Shown piece after piece: positions 36,557 through 45,757 of a DNA stretch of 64,000 nt. The DNA is from Protaetiibacter sp. SSC-01 (GTDB lineage: Bacteria > Actinomycetota > Actinomycetes > Actinomycetales > Microbacteriaceae): contig NZ_CP059987.1 in the NCBI RefSeq assembly GCF_014483895.1, positions 2,170,001 through 2,234,000 on the forward strand. Direction: 5' to 3'. Positions within the stretch are counted from its first letter, which is position 1. Every line of letters starts with the position of its first letter. The position numbers were made by a program, and so were the translations under genes. The notes under the pieces are model-generated. The model made no database searches, had not been told where the DNA came from, and saw only the letters and a program-made list of their open reading frames with translations.

Positions 36557-37728
36557 GTGAGCTCCTTCCTGCCGAGGCCGGCCACCGCGGCGACGCTCGA
36601 GAGGCCGCCGACGGCGACGAGGCCCGCGACGAACCCGGGCCACGCGCCGAGGTCGAAGACGAGGCCGAGCGCCCAGCCGAGCACGGCGGCGCCCGCGTAG
36701 TAGGCGATCGTGTAGAGGGCGGACGGCAGGGCGCTGCCGCGCCCGAGCTCGGCGACCCAGCCCGCGGCGACGGCGTGCAGCGCGAAGAAGCCGGCCGTCA
36801 CGATCACGAGGCCGAGCACGATCGTCGGCACCATCTCGGGCAGCGTCACGAGCGCGCCGATCATCTGCGCGGCGAGCCCCGCCGCGACGAGGCGGTGCCG
36901 CCCGATCCGCGCGACGATGCGGCCCGAGCGCGCGGCGGTGAACGAGCCGACGAGGTAGACGACGAACACGGCCGTCACGGTGATGTCGGGCAGCCCGAAC
37001 GGCTCGTGCAGTAGGCGGAATCCGATGAAGTTGTAGATCGCGACGAACGCCCCCATCTGAAGGAACGCGAGCGCGCACAGCGCGAGCACCCGAGGGTCGC
37101 GCAGGGCACGGCGCGCCGCGCCGGGGGCGTCGGGCACCTCGACGACGCGCGGCGTGAGCACGAGGAAGGCCGCCGCCGCGATCGCCGAGAGCACCGAGAC
37201 CGCGACGAGCGCCATCCGCCAGTCGCCGAACGCCCCGACGACCCCGGCCACGAGGCGGCCGCTCAGGCCGCCGATCGCGGTGCCGCTCACGTACCAGCCT
37301 GCCGCGGCGGCGGCCCGCGTGCGGTCGAGCACGTCGCCCAGGTGCGTCACGGCGAGCGCGGGGATGCCGGCGAGCACGGCCCCCTGCACGAAGCGCACGA
37401 GCAGGAGGGAGACGATGCCGTCGGTCGCCGCGACGAGGGGGCTCAGCAGGATCGTCGCGATGACGGCGATGCGCAGGAGGGTGCCGCGCCGCACGCGGCG
37501 GGCCACGATCGACCACGGCACGACCGCGAGCGCGAGGCCGAGCGCGCCCGCCGACTGGACGAGCGCGGCCGACGACGCCGTGAGGGCGAACTCGCGCGCG
37601 ATCGCGGGCAGGAGCGCCTGCACGCCGTAGAGCTCGGCGAACGCGACGAGGCCCGCCGCCCCGAATGCCACGACGGTCGGCGCGAAGGACGCGCCGCCGG
37701 CGGGTGCGGATGCGGATGCGGGTCTCAC
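36553..37728 (-). CDS. MFS transporter (YnfM/arabinose-efflux-like)
   Basis: A 391-residue MFS protein with 12 hydrophobic segments, beginning AFAELYGVQALLPAIAREFA, a hallmark of the YnfM/AraJ group. The loop after segment two is VARRVRRGTLL and a long cytoplasmic loop occurs near residue 195. The GTG start at 37728 overlaps the stop of the dehydrogenase gene, and its own stop overlaps the LLM gene start, so it is translationally coupled on both sides. It may export or import an intermediate of the pathway. Confidence 0.85.
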   Translation of the reverse strand: MRPASASAPAGGASFAPTVVAFGAAGLVAFAELYGVQALLPAIAREFALTASSAALVQSAGALGLALAVVPWSIVARRVRRGTLLRIAVIATILLSPLVAATDGIVSLLLVRFVQGAVLAGIPALAVTHLGDVLDRTRAAAAAGWYVSGTAIGGLSGRLVAGVVGAFGDWRMALVAVSVLSAIAAAAFLVLTPRVVEVPDAPGAARRALRDPRVLALCALAFLQMGAFVAIYNFIGFRLLHEPFGLPDITVTAVFVVYLVGSFTAARSGRIVARIGRHRLVAAGLAAQMIGALVTLPEMVPTIVLGLVIVTAGFFALHAVAAGWVAELGRGSALPSALYTIAYYAGAAVLGWALGLVFDLGAWPGFVAGLVAVGGLSSVAAVAGLGRKELT

Positions 37729-38585
37729 CGCGCGAGCCACCGGGCGATCTCCGTGTGGTCGGCTCCCGGCTCGAGCTCCTCGAGCGCGCGCCGCCAGCTC
37801 GCGAGAGTCGCCGACGCCACGGGGCTCTCGACGCCCGTCTCCTCGAGCAGGCCGGTCGCGATGCGCGCGTCCTTGACCATGAGGGCGAGCGCGAAGCCGG
37901 AGTCGAAGGTGCCCGGCAGGATGTAGCGCGGCCACTTGAGCTCGCTCGATCCGCTGCGGCCGCTCGAGCCGTTCACGACCTCGAGCAGCACGGCCGGCTC
38001 GACGCCGAAGCGCTCCCCCGCGAGCACCGCCTCGCTCGTGAGCAGCAGATGCGACGCCGAGAGCAGGTTGTTGAGGGCCTTGACGGCGTGCCCCGCGCCG
38101 ACGGGTCCCACCCGCACGACGCGGCCGAACACCTCGAGCACGCCCGCGACGCGGTCGAGCAGCGCGTCGGGCCCCGCCGCCATGACGGTGAGGGTGCCGT
38201 TCTCGGCGCCCAGGACGCCGCCCGAGACGGGGGCGTCGACGAGACCGATGCCGGATGCCGCGAGCTCCTCCGCGAGCGCACGCGTGCGCGCGGGGTCGGA
38301 GGATCCTGCGTCGACGACCACGGCATCCACGGCGAGCGCCTCGCGCATCGCGGGGTCGCGCAGCACGCCCTCGACGGCGTCCGAGTCGGGCAGCAGCAGC
38401 ACGACGACCTCGGCGCCCGCGACCGCCTCGACGGCCGACGCGGAGGCCCGGCCGCCCGCTGCTGCGAGGCGCTCGCGCGCCGGGGCCACGGGGTCGGCGC
38501 CGTGCACGTGATGCCCCGCCGCGACGAGCCGCGCGGCGAGCGCGCCGCCCATCCGTCCGAGGCCGACGACCGCGACGCGCGTCAC
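37725..38585 (-). CDS. NAD(P)-dependent beta-hydroxyacid dehydrogenase (HIBADH family)
   Basis: A 286-residue enzyme. It has the Rossmann motif VGLGRMGGALAARL at residues 7-20, the substrate-binding DAPVSGGVLGAENGTLTVM, the catalytic-lysine segment GAGHAVKALNNLL, and KDARIATGL at the expected C-terminal position. Family members act on 3-hydroxyisobutyrate, tartronate semialdehyde, 2-hydroxy-3-oxopropionate and related acids. It is coupled by 4-nt overlaps to a cyclase and a MFS gene, so the substrate is probably a ring-opened acid. Confidence 0.88.
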   Translation of the reverse strand: MTRVAVVGLGRMGGALAARLVAAGHHVHGADPVAPARERLAAAGGRASASAVEAVAGAEVVVLLLPDSDAVEGVLRDPAMREALAVDAVVVDAGSSDPARTRALAEELAASGIGLVDAPVSGGVLGAENGTLTVMAAGPDALLDRVAGVLEVFGRVVRVGPVGAGHAVKALNNLLSASHLLLTSEAVLAGERFGVEPAVLLEVVNGSSGRSGSSELKWPRYILPGTFDSGFALALMVKDARIATGLLEETGVESPVASATLASWRRALEELEPGADHTEIARWLAR

Positions 38586-39565
38586 TTGAACGCCAGCGCG
38601 TTCGCGGGCGATCCCGTGCCGCCGCGCTTGTTGAGCGGTGCGGACGCGAGCAGGCCCTCGTAGACGCCGTCGACGGCCGAGTCGGCTGCGAGCGCGCGCA
38701 GGTCCCACATCTCGCCGATCCCGATGCCGAGGAGCGCCGCGAGGCGGTAGTGCAGGAAGCCCTCGGAGTCGTCGCGCTGCATGGGCATCGCCTCGACCGC
38801 GGGGCAGTCGGAGGCGACGGCGACGACGCCCGAGTCCCACAGCCACTCGGCCATCTCCTCGGCGCGGTCGAGGCCCGGAGCCGGGAAGAAGTGCTCGAGG
38901 TCGTGGTCGGTCGTCGAGAAGTCCGCGCCCCGCGCGAGGCGCAGTTTCGTCTGCTCGTCGCTCGCGAGGTACCAGTCGATCCAGCCGACGTGGACGAGGA
39001 GGAACGTGCCCGGCGTGAGGGCGACGCCCTGCGCGTCGAGGATGTCCTTCATCTCGGCGACCGTGATGGCGCGCGTCGTGCCCGCGTCGATCGGCTCGCC
39101 CCGCTCGGCGAAATAGCGCTCCGCGTCGACGAGCACGAAGCGGCCCGCGAGGCCTTTGCGCGCCCACGCGTCGATGCCGAAGCGAGGCGGGTCGGCCGTG
39201 AGGTCCGCGGTCGTCCAGCCGTTGTAGGAGCCGTAGCGCGGATGCCGCACGTGCGCGAGCGCGTCCCACTGGCTCGAGGCCTGGGGGTAGAAGCAGTCGT
39301 AGCGGTCGTCGGGCCCGGAGGGGCCGTCGATGATCGTGTGCTCGAGCCGGCCGCGGCCGAGGATCGGCGGGCTCGGCTCGTCGAGCTCCCAGTTGAGCGA
39401 GAACACGGCGCCGCGGCGCACGAGGCGCGCGGCCTGGGCCGTGCGCTCGGGCGTGAGGAGGTTCATGGCGCCGATCTCGTCGTCGTCGCCCCACACACCC
39501 CACGCGGAGCGCGGCGGGTGCTCGGGGGCGATCGGCAGATCGCGGTAGGCGGGGATCTCGGTCAT
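38582..39565 (-). CDS. Cyclase family protein (paralogue of 43800-44783)
   Basis: A 327-residue protein of the cyclase/kynurenine-formamidase-like superfamily. The metal-site region reads YPQASSQWDALAHVRH, where histidine and aspartate replace the HTGTHxDxxxH of classical formamidases, and WDLRAL lies near the C-terminus. Family members hydrolyse formamides or lactones. It shares length and many blocks (WGVxGxDDEIG, HYRLxxxLG) with the second cyclase. ATG 39565 overlaps the VOC gene stop. Confidence 0.85.
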   Translation of the reverse strand: MTEIPAYRDLPIAPEHPPRSAWGVWGDDDEIGAMNLLTPERTAQAARLVRRGAVFSLNWELDEPSPPILGRGRLEHTIIDGPSGPDDRYDCFYPQASSQWDALAHVRHPRYGSYNGWTTADLTADPPRFGIDAWARKGLAGRFVLVDAERYFAERGEPIDAGTTRAITVAEMKDILDAQGVALTPGTFLLVHVGWIDWYLASDEQTKLRLARGADFSTTDHDLEHFFPAPGLDRAEEMAEWLWDSGVVAVASDCPAVEAMPMQRDDSEGFLHYRLAALLGIGIGEMWDLRALAADSAVDGVYEGLLASAPLNKRGGTGSPANALAFK

Positions 39566-40080
39566 GATTCTCCTTCCAGGGCGAGCACGCTCGGACGGCC
39601 CGTGCGCGGGTCCACCGGGGCGGGGCTGCCGTCGTCGAGCACGATGGGGCCGGGCAGCGCCGACACGAGCTCGAGCCGCGTCCCGCTCCAGGGCTCGGCT
39701 GCGGCGAAGAACAGCAGGCGCCGGCCCTCGGCATCCGTGTTCTGCGCCTCGACGCGCACCCCCGCTGCCGTCACGCGCTCGTACTCGGCATCGAGGTCGC
39801 GGATGCCGGTGAAGGCCAGGTGGTGCACGCCCGCGTGGCGCGCGGCGTGCGTCCCCTCCCCGGTCGCCTCGAGCAGCTCGATGCGGGGACCCGGGCCGCG
39901 GGTGACGGCGAAGCGTGCGTCGTGGCGGTGCGGGCAGTCGCTCGAGTCGTCCTCGTAGCGGTCGGTGCGGTAGCGGCCCACGGGGCTGAACTCGACGTCG
40001 AGCGCACGCGTGTAGCGCGCCATGGCCTCCTCGAGGTCGAGCACGAGGACGCCGATGTGATCGACGACGGGCAGCGCCAC
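39562..40080 (-). CDS. VOC family protein (first copy)
   Basis: A 172-residue vicinal-oxygen-chelate protein with two beta-alpha-beta-beta-beta modules. Probable metal ligands are His in VDHIGVLV (residue about 8), His in GVHHLAF (about 88) and Glu in TRLELVS (about 138). The tail GPIVLDDGSPAPVDPRTGRPS is also found in the VOC protein at 46681-47196, so these two are close paralogues. VOC proteins include dioxygenases, epimerases, glyoxalases and ring-opening enzymes. The start is GTG 40080. Confidence 0.85.
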   Translation of the reverse strand: MALPVVDHIGVLVLDLEEAMARYTRALDVEFSPVGRYRTDRYEDDSSDCPHRHDARFAVTRGPGPRIELLEATGEGTHAARHAGVHHLAFTGIRDLDAEYERVTAAGVRVEAQNTDAEGRRLLFFAAAEPWSGTRLELVSALPGPIVLDDGSPAPVDPRTGRPSVLALEGES

Positions 40081-40083
40081 CGC

Positions 40084-41094
40084 CTACTCCTGGCTGAGCC
40101 GGCGGCCGATGCTGCTGAAGGCCACGGCGGCGATGAGCAGGATGCCCTGGAACAGGAACTGCACGAACGAGGGCACGCCCACGAGTGCGAGGCCGTTGAA
40201 CCCGACCGCGACCGTCACGACGCCGACGAGGGTTCCCACGACGTGGAACTGGCCCTCGCGCAGCACGGTGGAGCCGAGGAACGCGGCGGCGAACGACGAC
40301 ATCGTGTAGTTGTCGCCACCCGTCGGCTGGCCGCTGCCGATCGACGACGCGAGCAGCACGCCCGTGACGGCCGCGAAGAGGGCGGCGATCACGAACGCCG
40401 TCGTCGTCACGCGACCCGTGCGCACGCCCGTGAGGCGCGCGGCCTCGGTGTTGCCGCCCGTCGCGCGGAGGTTGCGGCCGAAGTCGGTCTTGTTGAGCAC
40501 GACCCACAGGATGAGCAACGCGCCCGCCATGTAGAAGACGGGCTTGGGCACGCCCATCCAGTTGCCGATCGCGATCTGCAGGAACTCGGGGAACTGCGTC
40601 GAGACGGGCTGCGGGGTGCCGCCCGAGATGAAGTAGTTGACGCCGATGAGGGCGCTGCCCGTTCCGAGCGTGCCGACGAGCGCGTTGACGCGCAGCACCG
40701 TCACGAGGAAGCCGTTCACGAGGCCCACGACGACGCCCGCGAGGAGCGCGATCATGATCGCGAGGGGGATCGGCACACCCTGCAGCATGAGGATCGTGAC
40801 GATGATGCCCGAGAGGCTCACCATGTAGCCGATCGAGAGGTCGAACTGCCCGCTCGCGAGCACGAGCGTGAGGCCGCCCGCGACGATCGCGGAGAGCGCC
40901 GACTGGTTGAGCACCTGCAGCAGGTTCGGGATCGTCAGGAAGTACGGCGACGCGATGCTGAAGACGATGAGCAGCACGCCGAGCGCGATGAGCGCGCCGT
41001 AGCGTCCGAGGATCGCGGCCGTGCGGCGTCCGATCCGCGACGCGAGGCTGCGCGTGTGCTCGGCGGAGGCCTGGGGGCTCTCGATGAGGGTCAC
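40084..41094 (-). CDS. Sugar ABC transporter permease (RbsC type)
   Basis: A 336-residue membrane protein with about ten hydrophobic segments of the BPD_transp_2 family; the signature LASGQFDLSIGYMVSLSG and the EAA-like loop GRNLRATGGNTEAARLTGV are those of ribose/galactose-type permeases. GTG 41094 overlaps the ATPase stop, and the next gene (VOC) begins 3 bp after its end. It forms an importer with the two genes upstream. Confidence 0.92.
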   Translation of the reverse strand: MTLIESPQASAEHTRSLASRIGRRTAAILGRYGALIALGVLLIVFSIASPYFLTIPNLLQVLNQSALSAIVAGGLTLVLASGQFDLSIGYMVSLSGIIVTILMLQGVPIPLAIMIALLAGVVVGLVNGFLVTVLRVNALVGTLGTGSALIGVNYFISGGTPQPVSTQFPEFLQIAIGNWMGVPKPVFYMAGALLILWVVLNKTDFGRNLRATGGNTEAARLTGVRTGRVTTTAFVIAALFAAVTGVLLASSIGSGQPTGGDNYTMSSFAAAFLGSTVLREGQFHVVGTLVGVVTVAVGFNGLALVGVPSFVQFLFQGILLIAAVAFSSIGRRLSQE

Positions 41095-42626
41095 GACGAC
41101 GTCCTTTCCTGGGTGTAGATCGCTTCGAGCATCTGGGCCTCGGTCACGCCGGGCCCCTCGATCTCGCCGAGAGTGCGGCCCTCGACCATCACGACGACGC
41201 GGTGGCACACGGCGAGCTCCTCGAGCTCGCTGCACACGACGACGACGGCGCCGCCCTGGGCGGCGAACTCCTCCGCGGTGGCCCAGATCTGGCGGCGGGC
41301 GCCGATGTCGACGCCGCGGGTCGGCTCGTCGAGCAGCATGATCCCGATGTCGCGGGCGAGCCAGCGCGCGAACACGACCTTCTGCTGGTTGCCCCCCGAG
41401 AGGGTGCGCACGGGCGAGTGGACGGATGCGGTCTTCACACCCAGCCGCTCGACCATCGATCGCACGAGGGCGCGGGCGCGGCCGTCGGCGAGGAAGGGCA
41501 GCCACCTCACGGCGCGGGCGCTGCGCCATCCGCCCATCTTGGTGTTGAAGAGCACGCTCTCGTCCATGACGAGGGCCTGAGAGCGCCGCTCCTCGGGCAC
41601 GAGCGCGACGCCGCGGGTGATCGCGTCGGAGACCGAGCGCGGACGGTAGGGGCGGCCGCCGAGGGTCATCTCGCCCGCGGCGGGGCGCTCGGCTCCGAAG
41701 ATCAGGCGGAGAGTCTCGGTGCGGCCGGCGCCGACGACGCCCGCGAGACCGAGGATCTCGCCGCGACGGAGGTCGAACGACACGTCGTGCACGCGGGGGC
41801 CGCGCGCGAGGCCGCGCACCGAGAGCACGACGTCGGCGTCGCTCTTCACGGGCGCATCCGGGGTCTCGACGGTCTCGGCGACGCTGCCGGCGCCCGTGAT
41901 GCCGAGCACGAGGTCCTCGCGGGTGTAGCCGCCCCGCTCGTAGGAGGCGACCGTCTGGCCGTCCTTGAACACGGTGACGGCGTCGCACAGCTCCTCGATC
42001 TCGTCGAGGCGGTGGCTCACGTAGGCGACGGCGACGCCCGCGGCCGAGAGCTCGCGGACGATGCCGAAGAGACGCTCGCACTCGACGTCCGAGAGCGAGG
42101 CGGTGGGCTCGTCCATGGAGACGAAGCGGGCCTCACCGACGAGGGCGCGGCCGATGGCGACGAGGCCGCGCTCGGCGATCGAGAGCTCGCGCACGGGCTT
42201 GTCGAGGGAGAAGCGCAGATCGAGCCGCTCGGCGACCTCGCGCGCGAGCGCCTTGCGACGGCGCGCGTCACCGAGGCCGAGGGGCGTCGTGGGCCGCACG
42301 CCGATCGTCATGTTGTCGATCGCGGAGAACTCGGGCACGAGCGCGAGCTCCTGGTAGATGAAGGCGAACCCGAGGTCCGCCGCGCGGCGCGGGGAGCCGA
42401 CGTCGGTCGGCTCTCCCGCCACGAGCAGCTCGCCGGAGTCGGGGGTCACGACCCCGGCGAGCACGTTCAGGAACGTGGACTTGCCTGCGCCGTTCGCGCC
42501 GACGAGCCCGTGCACCTGACCCGGCAGGATGTCGAGACCGACGCCGCGCAGCGCACGCACCGCACCGAAGGACTTGGTCAGTCCACGGGCGCTGATGAGC
42601 GGGGATGCGGGCGCGGCGTCGGTCAT
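41091..42626 (-). CDS. Sugar ABC transporter ATP-binding protein (RbsA/MglA type)
   Basis: A 511-residue double ATPase. Domain 1 has Walker A GANGAGKST (residues about 42-50), the signature LSIAERG and Walker B RFVSMDEPTASL. Domain 2 has the degenerate Walker A GVVGAGRTE with the signature LSGGNQQK and Walker B IMLLDEPTRGVD. This is the classic ribose-type organisation with one active and one variant site. It is followed in frame overlap by the permease and preceded by the binding protein. Confidence 0.95.
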   Translation of the reverse strand: MTDAAPASPLISARGLTKSFGAVRALRGVGLDILPGQVHGLVGANGAGKSTFLNVLAGVVTPDSGELLVAGEPTDVGSPRRAADLGFAFIYQELALVPEFSAIDNMTIGVRPTTPLGLGDARRRKALAREVAERLDLRFSLDKPVRELSIAERGLVAIGRALVGEARFVSMDEPTASLSDVECERLFGIVRELSAAGVAVAYVSHRLDEIEELCDAVTVFKDGQTVASYERGGYTREDLVLGITGAGSVAETVETPDAPVKSDADVVLSVRGLARGPRVHDVSFDLRRGEILGLAGVVGAGRTETLRLIFGAERPAAGEMTLGGRPYRPRSVSDAITRGVALVPEERRSQALVMDESVLFNTKMGGWRSARAVRWLPFLADGRARALVRSMVERLGVKTASVHSPVRTLSGGNQQKVVFARWLARDIGIMLLDEPTRGVDIGARRQIWATAEEFAAQGGAVVVVCSELEELAVCHRVVVMVEGRTLGEIEGPGVTEAQMLEAIYTQERTSS

Positions 42627-42657
42627 CGATGTCTCCTGTCGGATGGTGAGGGGTGCG

Positions 42658-43650
42658 TCAGGCCGCGTACTCGGGGTGCTCGGCCAGGAACTCCTCGAGG
42701 TTGTCGGGCGTCACGATGATCGTGTTCGCGTCGACCTCCTGCGGGTCCTCGCCGGCAAGGTGGGCCTTGATGAGCTCGACGAGCTGGCCACCCTCGCCCG
42801 CGGCGTCGATGTAGAGCACCGCGGAGATGTCACCGCTGCGGAGCGGCTCGACGACCTGGTCCGAGAAGTCCCACGTGTAGATCGGGACGTCGCGGTCGGC
42901 CTGCTGGAGCGCGGCGTAGGCGCCCATGGCCGGGTCGGAGAAGCACGCCCAGATGACGAGGTCGGAGCCCTCGCTCTCGGGGTTCGCCTGCAGCCACGCG
43001 GCGGTGGCGTTCTGCGCGTCGGTCACCTGACCGGGCACGACGACCTCGTGCTTCTCGATCTTGTCGCTCAGACCCGCGGCCTCGAGCTTCTCGTCGAGGT
43101 CGGCCTCGCGCGCGCGGCAGGGAGCGCCGGGCTGGAGGGTCATGGCGAGGATCTTGAGCTTCGGGAGGTCCTTGATCTGCTCGATCATGTACTCGTTGAC
43201 CGGCGAGGCGGCGGTCGTCGAGATGGCGCCGGCGACGCCGTCGGCGAGCGAGCCGGCGAGGTAGAAGACGGGGATCTGCGCGGCGGCGGCGCCCGTCATG
43301 CACTGGGCCATCTGGTTGGTGTCGAACACCGAGATGACGATCGCGTCGACCTGGCGGGTCACGTACTGCGTGCAGATGGTGTTGGCCTGAGCCGCGTCGC
43401 CCTTCGGGTCCTGGCTCAGCACCTCCCAGCCCTCGGCCTCCATGGCGGTCTTGGCACCGTCGGTCTCGGACTTCGCCGAGAGGGTGGTCGTGTCGTAGCT
43501 CACGATGCCGACGGTGTACGTGTCGTCGCCGCCGTCCTTCGAGCCGTTGCTGCTGCCGTCGATGGAACAGCCGGCGAGCATGACGCCGGCGAGCGCGAGC
43601 GCGCCCAGCGCGAGGCCGCGGCGGCCGCGCTTTCCGAATTCTGTGATCAC
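42658..43650 (-). CDS. Sugar ABC transporter substrate-binding lipoprotein
   Basis: A 330-residue protein with a lipobox LAGC (Cys at about residue 28) after a charged N-terminus, then a Peripla_BP_4-type binding fold: TYTVGIVSYDTTTLSA, ICTQYVTRQVDAIVISVFDT, and DFSDQVVEPLRSGDISAVLY. The Rbs/Xyl family is consistent with the partners. GTG 43650 has AAGGAGG at a good distance. A 149-bp gap before it could hold its own promoter, but I see no convincing hexamers. The ligand is unknown. Confidence 0.9.
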   Translation of the reverse strand: MITEFGKRGRRGLALGALALAGVMLAGCSIDGSSNGSKDGGDDTYTVGIVSYDTTTLSAKSETDGAKTAMEAEGWEVLSQDPKGDAAQANTICTQYVTRQVDAIVISVFDTNQMAQCMTGAAAAQIPVFYLAGSLADGVAGAISTTAASPVNEYMIEQIKDLPKLKILAMTLQPGAPCRAREADLDEKLEAAGLSDKIEKHEVVVPGQVTDAQNATAAWLQANPESEGSDLVIWACFSDPAMGAYAALQQADRDVPIYTWDFSDQVVEPLRSGDISAVLYIDAAGEGGQLVELIKAHLAGEDPQEVDANTIIVTPDNLEEFLAEHPEYAA

Positions 43651-43799
43651 GTCTTCCTCCTTGAAGGTGGTGTCCTCGACACCCGGGTACGGCGGACGGT
43701 GCTCCGCGCAACGCCCAGCATCCCGATGGCCCTCGCGGTCCACATGCACGCGCCCGCCACCTAGTTGCGTGCGCCTGCCAGGCGATGCCGCGACAGCGG

Positions 43800-44783
43800 T
43801 CACATGAGGGCGAGGGCGTTCGCGGGCGAGCCGATACCGCCCGGGATCCGCAGCGGCGCTGCCGTGAGCAGGCCCTCCCAGCGGTCCTCGCGCGCGCAGT
43901 GCTCGGCGAGCGCGTCGAGGTCCCAGAGCTCGCCCACCGCCATCCCGAGCATGGGGATGAGGCGGTAGTGCAGCCAGCCGTCGACGCTGTCGCGCTCGAA
44001 CGGCATGGCCTCGAGCGCGGGGTTGTCTGCGACGATCGCCGCGGCCTCGACGTCCCACAGCCACGCAGCGAGGTCCTCGCTCGCCGCGAGACCTGGCGTC
44101 GGCGGCATGAGCTCGCGGTCGCGCGAGAGGTCGTCGCTCGGCACCATCGCGGCGATGCGGGCGCGCTCCTCGCGCGAGGCCGCGCGGTAGCCCGCGAGCC
44201 ATCCGGTTCGCACGAGGACCGCGGAGCCGGGCGCCAGCTCGACGCCCTGGGCGACCGCGGTCGCCACGAGGTCGTCGACGCCGATCAGCTCTCGCGCGTC
44301 CCAGCGGATCGGACGACCGTAGGAGGCGCGGTGCCGCGCGACGTCGAGCAGCACGAAGCGCGCTGCGATGCCCCGCGCGCCCCAGCGGTCGATGCCGAGA
44401 CGGGATCCGCGGCCGACGCCAACGGCACCCGCGGGCACGCCGTTGTAGAAGCCGAGCTCCGGATGCCGCACGTGCGCGAGCGAGTCCCACTGGCTCGAGG
44501 CCTGGGGGTGCAGGTCGTCGATGCGGTCGTCGAGCGACGTCGGCTCCTGCACCACGGTGTGCGTGAAGCCGCGGCGCCCGAAGAGCGGCGGGTCGGGCTC
44601 GTCGAGCGGCAGCGAGAGCGGGAACGCGACACCCTCGCGCACGAGGGATGCGGCGGCCACAGCGCGGTCGGGCGTCGCCTCGTTGAGCGTGCCGATCTCG
44701 TCGTCGGCACCGTACACGCCCCAGGAGGTGCCCCGCGGCGCGTCCTCGCGCACGGCGAGGTCGCGGTAGCGCGGCCGCGTCAC
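43800..44783 (-). CDS. Cyclase family protein (second copy)
   Basis: A 327-residue paralogue of the cyclase at 38582-39565, with the same length, YGADDEIGTLN, the site HPQASSQWDSLAHVRHPELG, and GWLHYRLIPMLGMAVGELWDL. It is overlapped at its 5' end by a VOC gene (GTGA), as the other cyclase is. The two VOC-cyclase couples therefore look like a duplicated module whose members now serve different steps or substrates. Confidence 0.85.
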   Translation of the reverse strand: MTRPRYRDLAVREDAPRGTSWGVYGADDEIGTLNEATPDRAVAAASLVREGVAFPLSLPLDEPDPPLFGRRGFTHTVVQEPTSLDDRIDDLHPQASSQWDSLAHVRHPELGFYNGVPAGAVGVGRGSRLGIDRWGARGIAARFVLLDVARHRASYGRPIRWDARELIGVDDLVATAVAQGVELAPGSAVLVRTGWLAGYRAASREERARIAAMVPSDDLSRDRELMPPTPGLAASEDLAAWLWDVEAAAIVADNPALEAMPFERDSVDGWLHYRLIPMLGMAVGELWDLDALAEHCAREDRWEGLLTAAPLRIPGGIGSPANALALM

Positions 44784-45295
44784 AACTCCACCCGGATGCG
44801 CTCGTGGGGTGGACGGCGACGGGCGGGCGCCTCGATCGCCTCGACGTACGATCCCACCACGTCTCGCACATCGAAGAAGGCGTATGCACCGTCGCCGTCC
44901 ACACCATGTCCTCCCCCGCTGAGCACCTCGCCGATGCCGAGTCCGGCGAAGTGGGCACGGGCCTCCGCGAGCGACGGCACGTAGTAGCCCACGTGGTGCA
45001 GGCCCGGTCCGCGCTCGTCGAGGAACGTCGTGTAGATGCTCGGCCCGGTAACCGGCTGGATGATCTCCAGGGCAGGGCCGTAGGAGGGCATCGCCACGAC
45101 GGAGGTGTAGTCGGCGTCCTCGCCGAGATAGCGGCGCACGGGGACGTAGGCGCCGTCGTAGGTCCAGACGTTCCACTCGGCGACGCCGAGGACACGCGCC
45201 ATGCGCTCGACGGCCGGGCGCAGCTCGGGGACGACGTACGCGATCTGGTCGGGTGCGCGGCCGACGAGCGGCAGCCGCTCGGCGGCGCCCGTCAC
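44780..45295 (-). CDS. VOC family protein (second copy)
   Basis: A 171-residue VOC protein. The first ligand position is Gln (PDQIAYVVPEL) instead of His, followed by GLHHVGYYV (His) and GSYVEAIE (Glu), so its metal site resembles that of methylmalonyl-CoA epimerase-type members more than dioxygenases. It lacks the DDGSP tail of the other two VOC proteins in the locus. It is coupled by overlap to the carboxymuconolactone-type gene before it and the cyclase after it. Confidence 0.8.
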   Translation of the reverse strand: MTGAAERLPLVGRAPDQIAYVVPELRPAVERMARVLGVAEWNVWTYDGAYVPVRRYLGEDADYTSVVAMPSYGPALEIIQPVTGPSIYTTFLDERGPGLHHVGYYVPSLAEARAHFAGLGIGEVLSGGGHGVDGDGAYAFFDVRDVVGSYVEAIEAPARRRPPHERIRVEL

Positions 45296-45690
45296 GCCTC
45301 GGCGTCCATGTCCGTGAAGACCTGGCGCGCGACCCGGAACGCGTCGAGTGCGGCCGGCACACCGCAGTAGATGGCGGCCTGCAGGAGCACCTCGCGGATC
45401 TCCTCGCGGCTCACGCCGTTGTTGACGGCGCCGCGCACGTGGATCGCGAGCTCGTGCGGGCGGTTGAGAGCCGTCATCATCGCGAGGTTGAGCATGCTGC
45501 GAGTTCTCCGCGGCAGCTCGTCACGGGTCCACACGCGACCCCAGCAGTACTCCGTGACGAGCTCCTGCAGGTCGCGCGTGAAGTCGTCCATCGCGGCGAG
45601 CGAGCGATCCACGTACGCGTCCCCGAGCACGGCACGACGCACCGCGAGGCCGGCGTCGAATTGCTGCTGGGAGGTCATTTCGCTGGGCAT
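45292..45690 (-). CDS. Carboxymuconolactone decarboxylase family protein
   Basis: A 132-residue all-helical protein of the AhpD-like/PcaC family. Core blocks are LAMMTALNRPHELAIHVRGA and GVSREEIREVLLQAAIYCGV; no CxxC is present, so it is a decarboxylase-like rather than AhpD-like member. In the protocatechuate pathway PcaC opens gamma-carboxymuconolactone, and here the context suggests a comparable lactone step. ATG 45690 has a GGGGAG upstream; ATG 45678 is an alternative. Confidence 0.85.
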   Translation of the reverse strand: MPSEMTSQQQFDAGLAVRRAVLGDAYVDRSLAAMDDFTRDLQELVTEYCWGRVWTRDELPRRTRSMLNLAMMTALNRPHELAIHVRGAVNNGVSREEIREVLLQAAIYCGVPAALDAFRVARQVFTDMDAEA

Positions 45691-45757
45691 GCGGCCATGC
45701 TCCCCATCCGCGCCGAACGGCGCTTGACCACGCGCGTCAGGCTCCTGCGTGTGCAGG

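Noticed and set aside
43651-43799. Promoter for the binding protein gene in the 149-bp gap
   Set aside because: No pair of hexamers at acceptable spacing could be defended by eye, so no site is called.
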